Positions 57,986-64,000 of a stretch of 64,000 nucleotides of DNA are shown here, piece after piece. The DNA lies in the NCBI GenBank assembly GCA_023386585.1, contig JAEWJM010000003.1, positions 124,001-188,000 on the forward strand, in the 5' to 3' direction. The stretch's first letter is position 1. Each line of letters begins with the position of its first letter. Origin of the DNA: Bacteroidota bacterium (GTDB taxonomy: Bacteria; Bacteroidota; Bacteroidia; Flavobacteriales; Flavobacteriaceae). The position numbers and the translations under genes were made by a program. Below the pieces are notes generated by a model. It did not search any database, was not told the DNA's origin, and saw only the letters and a list, made by a program, of their open reading frames with translations.

Positions 57986-58880
57986 TCCCTTTGATAAGGT
58001 TGATGATGCGGTTCAGATCGGCTTCAGACCGGAAAGGAATCGTAATTTTTCCCTTACCGTTGCCGCTGATCTTGACATCGGCTTTCGCACCCAGGACTTC
58101 AGAAAGCGCTTTTTTGTGGTCGTCTGCTGAAATTGAGGCCGATTTTACTTTGCCGGCCGCTTTGGGTTTGAGGCTTTCCTGATGGGCTTTCACCAAGGCT
58201 TCAGTTTCGCGAACTGACAAATTACGGCTAACGATCTTTTGATAAATGTCCGTTTGCACATCGTGGTCGTCAACGTTGATTATCGCCCGCCCGTGTCCCA
58301 TGCTGATAAAGCCGTCGCGGATTCCGGTCTGGATTATCGGGTCGAGTTTAAGCAGCCGCAGATAATTGGCGATTGTCGAGCGTTTCTTTCCGACGCGGTC
58401 GCTCATCTGTTCCTGTGTCAGTTGGATTTCGTCAATCAGCCGTTGATAAGACAAGGCGATCTCGATCGGGTCGAGGTCATGCCTTTGGATGTTTTCGACA
58501 AGCGCCATTGTGAGCGACTCGTTGTCGTTCGCAATCCGAATGTAAGACGGAATAGTCGCAAGTCCGGCAAGTTTCGACGCCCGCAGCCTGCGCTCACCCG
58601 AAATCAACTGGTATTTATTGAAATCGGATTTTCGGACAGTAATCGGTTGGATGACGCCCAATTCGCGAATTGAAGTAGCCAGTTCCTGCAGCGTATCTTC
58701 ATTAAAGTTGCTCCGCGGTTGGAACGGATTGATTTCTATCGAATCAATGTCAAGTTCGACAATGCTGCCAACGACCTTGTCGGCATTTTTGTCGGAAACC
58801 GACTGTATATCGTTTTCAGGATCTTTCAGCAGCGCCGATAAACCGCGGCCGAGCGCCTGCTTCTTTATAGCTTTTGCCAT
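57978..58880 (-). CDS. parB: ParB-type chromosome partitioning protein
   Basis: The 300-residue CTPase/DNA-binding protein spreads from parS sites to load SMC and position chromosomes. It begins with KQALGRGLSALL (ParA-activating N-terminus) and has box I (IEINPFQPR), box II/CTP-binding (LISGERRLRASKLAGL), ALVENIQRHDLDPIE, the HTH (LTQEQMSDRVGKKRSTIANYLRLLKL) and a short C-terminal dimerisation domain. I found no perfect parS-like palindrome in the window. Confidence 0.95.
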   Translation of the reverse strand: MAKAIKKQALGRGLSALLKDPENDIQSVSDKNADKVVGSIVELDIDSIEINPFQPRSNFNEDTLQELATSIRELGVIQPITVRKSDFNKYQLISGERRLRASKLAGLATIPSYIRIANDNESLTMALVENIQRHDLDPIEIALSYQRLIDEIQLTQEQMSDRVGKKRSTIANYLRLLKLDPIIQTGIRDGFISMGHGRAIINVDDHDVQTDIYQKIVSRNLSVRETEALVKAHQESLKPKAAGKVKSASISADDHKKALSEVLGAKADVKISGNGKGKITIPFRSEADLNRIINLIKGSE

Positions 58881-58884
58881 ACGA

Positions 58885-59652
58885 TCAGTTGCTGTTTTTC
58901 TTAATTATTTCGTGCGCCAGGCTGAGATAGTTCGATGCACCCTTGCTGGTAGCGTCGAAATTGATGATGCTTTCGCCAAAGCTCGGTGCCTCGCTCAGCT
59001 TGACATTTCGCTGTATGATGGTTTTGAACACCATGTCATGGAAATGCTTTTGGACTTCCTCCACAACCTGGTTCGAAAGCCGCAGCCTCGAATCGAACAT
59101 CGTGAGCAGCAAGCCTTCAATGTCGAGCGAAGGGTTGTGTATTTTTTGTACGCTTTTTATGGTGTTGAGCAGCTTGCCCAAACCTTCCAGCGCAAAATAT
59201 TCGCATTGGATCGGAATCACAACCGAATCGGCCGCTGTGAGCGCGTTAAGCGTCAGCAATCCCAGTGACGGCGCGCAATCGATCAGGATGTAATCGTATT
59301 TTTCGCGTACTTCACTAAGCGCCTGCTTGAGCATGTATTCGCGATTTTCCTTGTCCACAAGTTCGATTTCAATCGCGACAAGGTCAATGTGCGCCGGGAT
59401 AACATCAACATTTGGAGCCGAGCACGATACGAGCGCTTCCTCGGGCGTATTGCTGTGTTCCAGGATCTGGTAGGTCCCGATATCGACGCTTTCCACGTCA
59501 ATGCCAAGGCCCGAACTCGCGTTAGCTTGCGGATCGGCATCAATCAGAAGTACCTTTTTCTCAAGAACGCCCAGCGACGCGGCAAGGTTTACCGAAGTTG
59601 TCGTCTTTCCGACGCCGCCTTTCTGGTTAGCAATAGCAATGATTTTACCCAT
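58885..59652 (-). CDS. parA: ParA-type chromosome partitioning ATPase (Soj)
   Basis: The 255-residue deviant Walker ATPase starts with IIAIANQKGGVGKTTTSVNLAA (P-loop with signature Lys), and has LLIDADPQANASSGLG, the switch/Walker B YDYILIDCAPSLGLLTLNAL, and ends with EIIKKNSN. It is 4 bp upstream of parB. The cluster reads parA-parB-DUF5683-dapB-lepB-wbqC on the minus strand, the common Bacteroidetes arrangement, so cell-wall/secretion genes share a transcript with chromosome segregation. Confidence 0.95.
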   Translation of the reverse strand: MGKIIAIANQKGGVGKTTTSVNLAASLGVLEKKVLLIDADPQANASSGLGIDVESVDIGTYQILEHSNTPEEALVSCSAPNVDVIPAHIDLVAIEIELVDKENREYMLKQALSEVREKYDYILIDCAPSLGLLTLNALTAADSVVIPIQCEYFALEGLGKLLNTIKSVQKIHNPSLDIEGLLLTMFDSRLRLSNQVVEEVQKHFHDMVFKTIIQRNVKLSEAPSFGESIINFDATSKGASNYLSLAHEIIKKNSN

Positions 59653-59762
59653 TTAAAAAGTCCCGGTTTTAGAGCGGTAAAAATACAATTAAAAATGGGT
59701 TTTCCAATTCGGAATTGTTAACAAAAGCGGCGATTTCGGGCGCTCAAAAGGTGTGGTTTTTT

Positions 59763-59842
59763 GGGCAGCTAATCCGGCTATCCGCGATATCTTTTGTTCT
59801 GCTTCGCGCCACAAAAAGATGCTGCTTCTATCCGGGCTGCAG
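59763..59842. repeat. Folded intergenic element (copy B)
   Basis: This 80-bp element has GCAGC / GCTGC outer arms (59765-59769 and 59836-59840), an inner stem ATCTTTTGT pairing with ACAAAAAGAT (one bulged A) near 59789-59820, and the words CTATCCG twice. GCTGCTTCTATCC (59821-59833) matches copy A's GCTGCTTCCATCC at 12 of 13 bases. A heptad tract follows 5 bp later. Confidence 0.55.
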
Positions 59843-59847
59843 CAGGG

Positions 59848-59903
59848 CGGTGGCTAGAGGCTTTGAGCAATGAGCCATAAGCTTTAAGCAAAAAGCCACC
59901 AGC
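59848..59903 (+). repeat. Period-7 tract, eight units of NNNNRGC
   Basis: Eight consecutive 7-bp units all end in GC, six of them in AGC, while the first four bases vary (e.g. TTTGAGC, AATGAGC, CATAAGC, TTTAAGC). The last unit reaches the stop codon of the convergent short-chain dehydrogenase gene. Confidence 0.65.
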
Positions 59904-60781
59904 TACCCTTTCTTTCCTTTGATCATCATCTCGAGCAGGTCCCACATCTCGGTAGGGACTGCTTCAAGCATGTTGAATTGTCCTGCGCCCTGAAGCCATT
60001 CGCCACCGTCAATAGTTACGACTTCGCCGTTGATGTACGCCGCAAAATCAGAAACAAGGTAAGCAGCGAGGTTTGCCAATTCCTGATGGTCGCCCACACG
60101 ACGCACCGGTACTTTTTTGGCCAGGTCAAATTTCTCCTTAAGGTCGCCGGGAAGAAGCCGGTCCCATGCACCTTTTGTCGGAAATGGCCCGGGCGCAATG
60201 GCATTGAAACGAATTCCGTATTTCGCCCATTCCACGGCAAGGCTGCGCGTCATCGCGAGTACGCCCGCCTTGGCCGTCGCGCTTGGAACAACATATGCCG
60301 AGCCCGTCCACGCATAAGTCGTGACAATGTTGAGTACGCAGTTATCGCGCTTTTTGCTGTCGATCCAATATTTCCCGAAAGCGAGTGTGCAGTTTTTCGT
60401 TCCTTTCAACACAATGTCGATTATTGTATCGAACGCATTTGCAGAAAGCCGCTCAGTAGGCGAAATGAAGTTTCCGGCCGCATTGTTAAGCAGAATGTCA
60501 ATTTTGCCATATTTCGAAATGACGCTTTCGCGCATGGCTTCAACCTGGTCGTAATGGCGCACATCGCACGCAACGGCAAGACATTTTCCTCCGGTTTCCT
60601 GTTCAAGTTCTGTTGCTGTGGCCTGAAGTTTCTCGAGATCGCGAGAAGTAATTGCCAGCTCGGCTCCCAATTCCATAAAATAGCGCGTCATCGCCTTTCC
60701 AAGTCCGCTGCCGCCGCCGGTTACCACAATCGTTTTTCCCTTCAGCGCATCGTCGCGAAGCATTTTAGCCTTAAAATCCAT
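59903..60781 (-). CDS. Short-chain dehydrogenase, 2,4-dienoyl-CoA reductase type
   Basis: The 292-residue NADPH-binding SDR has the cofactor loop VTGGGSGLGKAM and the NNAAGN motif. The substrate region AWTGSAYVVPSATAKAGVLAMTRS lacks the usual Tyr-x3-Lys, with Ser and Lys in a position known from 2,4-dienoyl-CoA reductases (DECR/PECR). The signature NAIAPGPFPTKGAWDRL and the final GGEWLQGAGQFNML also match that group. It therefore probably reduces dienoyl-CoA during breakdown of unsaturated fatty acids. It lies in a region with methylmalonyl-CoA mutase, which fits fatty-acid catabolism. Confidence 0.9.
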   Translation of the reverse strand: MDFKAKMLRDDALKGKTIVVTGGGSGLGKAMTRYFMELGAELAITSRDLEKLQATATELEQETGGKCLAVACDVRHYDQVEAMRESVISKYGKIDILLNNAAGNFISPTERLSANAFDTIIDIVLKGTKNCTLAFGKYWIDSKKRDNCVLNIVTTYAWTGSAYVVPSATAKAGVLAMTRSLAVEWAKYGIRFNAIAPGPFPTKGAWDRLLPGDLKEKFDLAKKVPVRRVGDHQELANLAAYLVSDFAAYINGEVVTIDGGEWLQGAGQFNMLEAVPTEMWDLLEMMIKGKKG

Positions 60782-60815
60782 AGGTCGAATGTTTGGCTAA
60801 ATATAGCGAAATTAA

Positions 60816-61436
60816 CTAGCTGAAGTACTTCGGAAGCTCGGAATAATCGCTGATTGTATTTTCATCCGAGAAGCTTTCCGGCGACGCATTTTTATCATAT
60901 ACAACTGCTTTGATTCCAAGTTCTTGGGCCGCTTTGATTTCCGAGTCGCGATCATCTCCGATAACAAGAATCTCATTCTCAGTATAATTATACTTGTCGA
61001 GTATCGTTTTGAAAATGTCCTTTTTTACTGTATCACTTTTCTCCGGATCGACGATAAAAATTTCCGTGAAGTCGGCTTTAATGCCGATGTGTTCAATTTT
61101 GCTCCGCTGCATTTTTGTAAATCCCATCGTCACCAGAAACATGGCGCATCCGAAATGGAGCAGCTGCGGATAATCGTCAAATGTTTTGATTGGTTTGTTG
61201 TATTCGAGATTGCGAAGGATCGAGGTGGCTTTTTCGGTTATCGGTTCAGGCAAGTTGTGTTTTTTGGCAACTTTCTGGAATGGTGTGCGCATCAACTCTT
61301 TCTTGATCGATTCCAGGTCGGCTTCCGGAACTTCGCTTTCAAGCAATTTGAAAACGGGCGCAAAGAGTTCGTCGCCAATGCTTTCCACCGGGAAAATTGT
61401 GTTGTCAAAATCTAGGATCAATGCTTTTGTTGCCAT
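60816..61436 (-). CDS. HAD-superfamily hydrolase
   Basis: Starting at ATG 61436, the 206-residue HAD phosphatase-like protein has motif I ILDFDNTIFPVE (nucleophile Asp), a cap helix region (15-95), motif II in FLVTMGFTK, motif III Lys near VDPEKSDTVKKDIF, and motif IV GDDRDSEIKAA. It resembles YjjG/HAD-IA nucleotidases. The substrate is unknown. The start lies 12 bp past the strong hairpin that ends the mutase gene. The ORF start at 61460 is inside that hairpin and is rejected. Confidence 0.88.
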   Translation of the reverse strand: MATKALILDFDNTIFPVESIGDELFAPVFKLLESEVPEADLESIKKELMRTPFQKVAKKHNLPEPITEKATSILRNLEYNKPIKTFDDYPQLLHFGCAMFLVTMGFTKMQRSKIEHIGIKADFTEIFIVDPEKSDTVKKDIFKTILDKYNYTENEILVIGDDRDSEIKAAQELGIKAVVYDKNASPESFSDENTISDYSELPKYFS

Positions 61437-61443
61437 ACATAAA

Positions 61444-61472
61444 GAAAAAGGGACAACCATATGGCTATCCCT
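61444..61472 (-). terminator. Long hairpin terminator next to the HAD start codon
   Basis: A 24-base palindromic stem (61449-61472; AGGGATAGCCAT paired with ATGGTTGTCCCT, two G-U pairs) is followed on the minus strand by TTTTT and then TTTATGT ahead of the ATG at 61436. Confidence 0.8.
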
Positions 61473-61573
61473 ACTTAACTAACTGTTATAAAGGTACAAA
61501 CGCGGCTGTTGTACCGACTTACAATGTTCGCGATTTATTTTATATGATTCCGATTTTGCGGGTTCGAAATATA

Positions 61574-63694
61574 TTATTCTGCAGAAAGAATCTCGAGCAG
61601 CTTGATCGCAGTGTCGCTAATTTTTGTCCCCGGACCAAAAACCGCCGTTGCGCCCGCATCAAATAAAAACTGATAATCCTGCGTCGGAATCACTCCGCCA
61701 ACAATAACCATAATGTCCTCGCGGCCGTATTTTTTCAGCTCGTCAATAACTTCGGGAACCAGCGTTTTGTGGCCCGCCGCCAATGATGACACGCCAAGAA
61801 TGTGCACATCATTTTCAACGGCTTGCTTTGCCGCTTCTGCGGGAGTCTGGAAAAGCGGACCAATATCAACGTCGAAACCCACATCGGCATAACCGGTTGC
61901 GACGACTTTCGCCCCGCGGTCGTGTCCGTCCTGTCCCATTTTCGCAATCATGATTCGAGGCCGGCGGCCTTCTTTCTTTGCGAAGCTGTCGGCCATTTTC
62001 CTGGCTTTGAGAAAGCTTTCATCGTCTTTTATTTCCTTGCTGTACACGCCACTGACAGATTTAATTTGCGCTTTATATCTTCCAAAAACTATTTCCAGTG
62101 CATCGCTGATTTCGCCCAGTGTCGCGCGATTCCTCGCTGCCTCGATTGCAGCTTCCAAGAGGTTATCGGTTCCGCTTCGTGCAGCATCAGTCAGCCGTTT
62201 AAGGCTGTTTGCCACTGCCTCGGCGTTTCTCGTCGCTTTAATTTTCGCAATGCTTTCCATTTGTTGCCTTCGCACCATTTGGTTGTCAACGTCGAGTATG
62301 TGCAGCGGATCTTCCTTTGCAAGTCGGTATTTGTTAACGCCAACAATTATATCTTGTCCGCTGTCGATTCTGGCCTGTTTCCGGGCTGCAGCTTCTTCGA
62401 TGCGCAATTTCGGAATTCCGGCTTCAATTGCCTTTGTCATTCCGCCTAACGATTCGACTTCTTCGATCAGGTTCCATGCGCGTCCTGCAATCTCGTCGGT
62501 AAGCTTTTCCACATAAAAACTGCCGCCCCAGGGATCGACGGTTTTTGTAATCTGGGTTTCTTCCTGAAGATAGATTTGGGTATTTCTTGCGATCCGCGCC
62601 GAAAAATCAGTTGGTAATGCAATCGCTTCGTCGAGTGCGTTGGTGTGCAAGGATTGGGTTCCGCCGAACGCTGCCGCAGCTGCTTCGATGCAGGTACGCG
62701 CCACATTATTGAACGGATCCTGTTCGGTCAGGCTCCAGCCCGAAGTCTGGCAGTGCGTTCTCAATGCCAGCGATTTTTCATCCTTCGGATTGAATTGCTT
62801 GAGGAGTTTTGACCAGATCATCCGGCCGGCGCGCATCTTCGCAATTTCCATAAAATGATTCATTCCGATTGCCCAAAAGAAGGAAAGCCGGGGTGCGAAA
62901 GCGTCGATCGGCATTCCGGCGGCGATCCCGGTTCGCACGTATTCCAAGCCGCCGGCAAGCGTGTAGGCCAGTTCAATATCGGCAGTTGCGCCTGCTTCCT
63001 GCATGTGGTAACCCGAAATCGAGATCGAGTTGAACTTTGGCATATTGCGGCTCGTGTAAGCGAATATGTCGGCAATGATTTGCATCGAAGGCGCCGGCGG
63101 ATATATATAGGTATTGCGAACCATGAACTCCTTCAGGATGTCGTTTTGGATCGTGCCCGAAAGTTGTTCAGGAGCCACGCCTTGCTCCTCGGCAGCGACG
63201 ATATAAAAAGCCATTATCGGTAGGACGGCGCCATTCATTGTCATTGAAACGGACATTTCTTCGAGCGGAATCTGGTCGAAAAGAATCTTCATGTCCTCAA
63301 CCGAATCGATGGCAACTCCGGCTTTTCCGACATCGCCCGTAACGCGCTCGTGATCGGAATCGTAGCCGCGGTGCGTGGCAAGATCGAATGCAACGGACAA
63401 ACCTTTCTGGCCAGCTGCAAGATTTCGGCGGTAAAAAGCGTTGCTGTCGGATGCCGTCGAAAAACCTGCGTATTGCCTGATTGTCCACGGGCGCCGAACG
63501 TACATCGTTGCGTAAGGTCCGCGCAGAAAAGGTGCGAAACCCGCGCCAAATCCGAGATGTTCAATTTCTTTTACGTCATTGGCAGAATACTGTTCAGCAA
63601 CAGCAATTCCCTCGGCTGTTGTAAAGCTTGTTTTCGTCTCCGGACTGCCCATTTTTAGATCGGGGAGCGATAAATCTGAAAAGTTCTTTCTCAT
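61574..63694 (-). CDS. mutB: Methylmalonyl-CoA mutase, large (catalytic, B12-binding) subunit
   Basis: The 706-residue enzyme isomerises methylmalonyl-CoA and succinyl-CoA with adenosylcobalamin. The N-terminal TIM-barrel domain (about 60-540) carries GLSVAFDLATHRGYDSDHERV and ENAGRMIWSK-type substrate regions (AKMRAGRMIWSKLLKQF). The C-terminal cobalamin domain has the DGHDRGA motif (D-x-H-x-x-G), TGYADVGFDVD and LAAGHKTLVPE. Length is normal. It overlaps the small-subunit gene by 4 bp (ATGA), so the two are translated together and form the heterodimer. Confidence 0.96.
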   Translation of the reverse strand: MRKNFSDLSLPDLKMGSPETKTSFTTAEGIAVAEQYSANDVKEIEHLGFGAGFAPFLRGPYATMYVRRPWTIRQYAGFSTASDSNAFYRRNLAAGQKGLSVAFDLATHRGYDSDHERVTGDVGKAGVAIDSVEDMKILFDQIPLEEMSVSMTMNGAVLPIMAFYIVAAEEQGVAPEQLSGTIQNDILKEFMVRNTYIYPPAPSMQIIADIFAYTSRNMPKFNSISISGYHMQEAGATADIELAYTLAGGLEYVRTGIAAGMPIDAFAPRLSFFWAIGMNHFMEIAKMRAGRMIWSKLLKQFNPKDEKSLALRTHCQTSGWSLTEQDPFNNVARTCIEAAAAAFGGTQSLHTNALDEAIALPTDFSARIARNTQIYLQEETQITKTVDPWGGSFYVEKLTDEIAGRAWNLIEEVESLGGMTKAIEAGIPKLRIEEAAARKQARIDSGQDIIVGVNKYRLAKEDPLHILDVDNQMVRRQQMESIAKIKATRNAEAVANSLKRLTDAARSGTDNLLEAAIEAARNRATLGEISDALEIVFGRYKAQIKSVSGVYSKEIKDDESFLKARKMADSFAKKEGRRPRIMIAKMGQDGHDRGAKVVATGYADVGFDVDIGPLFQTPAEAAKQAVENDVHILGVSSLAAGHKTLVPEVIDELKKYGREDIMVIVGGVIPTQDYQFLFDAGATAVFGPGTKISDTAIKLLEILSAE

Positions 63695-64000
63695 GAGCGT
63701 TCCTTTTTTTCTTCAGCAAGGCGTTCCTGCTCCAGTTTTTCTGCCAGTCTTTTTTCTATTATCGGAGTGATCAGTGTTTTGCGCGGTTTTGACTTTACGA
63801 ACGGAAACAACTCGAGATCGTCTAACATCCGGTTCGATTTGTCAGGATGTCTGTTGGTGCCCAGCAAGACTAATTTTCCGCTATCAAAAAGTTCCTGTTC
63901 GCGTTTCGCCGATTCGGTGATTTTTCGTTGGATTGTGCCGGCTTTAAGCTGCGACAGAATTCCGCCTTCCGACTCAATTTCCTTGAAAAGCGCTAACGAT
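63691..64000 (-). CDS. mutA: Methylmalonyl-CoA mutase, small subunit (C-terminal part, cut by window edge)
   Basis: The visible 102 codons end at TGA 63691-63693. They show the small-subunit C-terminus: IESEGGILSQLKAGTIQRKI, SAKREQELFDSGKLVLLGTN and an arginine/lysine-rich tail (EKRLAEKLEQERLAEEKKER). The small subunit lacks B12 and is catalytically inactive but required for the heterodimer. The 5' end lies outside the window. Its stop overlaps the large-subunit start by 4 bp. Confidence 0.85.
   Translation of the reverse strand, partial: SLALFKEIESEGGILSQLKAGTIQRKITESAKREQELFDSGKLVLLGTNRHPDKSNRMLDDLELFPFVKSKPRKTLITPIIEKRLAEKLEQERLAEEKKERS

Noticed and set aside
58885..59762. parS sites near parA/parB
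   Set aside because: I looked for a palindrome like TGTTnCACGTGnAACA around the parAB genes and saw none.

Overview
The window is an ordinary chromosomal stretch of a flavobacterium-like member of the Bacteroidetes. The evidence is direct: T9SS type A and type B secretion tails, many starts preceded by TAnnTTTG (the Bacteroidetes -7 promoter element) rather than by Shine-Dalgarno sequences, Bacteroidetes-specific families (DUF4369, DUF2805, DUF5683, CarboxypepD_reg/OMP_b-brl receptors, WbqC), and the parA-parB-DUF5683-dapB-lepB-wbqC gene order. I see no tRNA, rRNA, CRISPR array, insertion sequence or prophage. Genes are packed tightly on both strands.

Layout. 1-5.4 kb (minus): partial DUF4369 lipoprotein, M61 peptidase, secreted hydrolase, DUF2805 protein, fatty acid hydroxylase/sterol desaturase, EamA transporter. 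5.4-9.9 kb (minus): a clock-type cassette, kaiC - kaiB - kaiB - PAS histidine kinase - response regulator, with a paralogous single-domain response regulator just upstream. 10-16.5 kb: small lipoprotein, another CheY-like regulator, DUF3606 protein, htpG, envelope lipoproteins including an OmpA-like one, an ABC ATPase and a KAS III enzyme. 16.6-23.8 kb (minus): outer-membrane receptor and a 1531-residue T9SS adhesin-like protein with nine repeats. 24-36 kb: argS, ffh, folD, rluF, a T9SS type A protein, a cysteine-free 'zinc ribbon' coiled-coil protein, a NIF3-like protein, lpxK and purine nucleoside phosphorylase. 36-41 kb: TPR hybrid histidine kinase, glyceraldehyde-3-phosphate dehydrogenase, lipA, small proteins. 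41-48 kb (mostly minus): PhnA-like protein, TonB, ECF sigma factor, glycosyltransferase, murB, DUF2461, rhodanese-thioredoxin lipoprotein, recF. 48-54.5 kb (plus): TPR membrane protein, ribH, mutL, two rhomboids, EEP nuclease. 54.5-59.7 kb (minus): wbqC, lepB, dapB, DUF5683, parB, parA. 59.9-64 kb (minus): dienoyl-CoA reductase-like SDR, HAD hydrolase, both methylmalonyl-CoA mutase subunits.

Three things stand out. First, the KaiA-less kai cassette: its KaiC has a Ser-Ser phosphosite and a C-terminal coiled coil, and it is directly coupled to a histidine kinase and receiver proteins. Second, gene 3' ends repeatedly carry degenerate tracts with a strict 7-bp period, a different word at each locus. 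Third, about 60-80 bp folded elements occur in three intergenic spacers, two of them next to a heptad tract. Smaller observations include intrinsic terminators whose U-tract runs nearly or directly into the next start codon (three loci), a probable one-base frameshift in a small lipoprotein gene, and a MutL lacking the usual endonuclease motifs.
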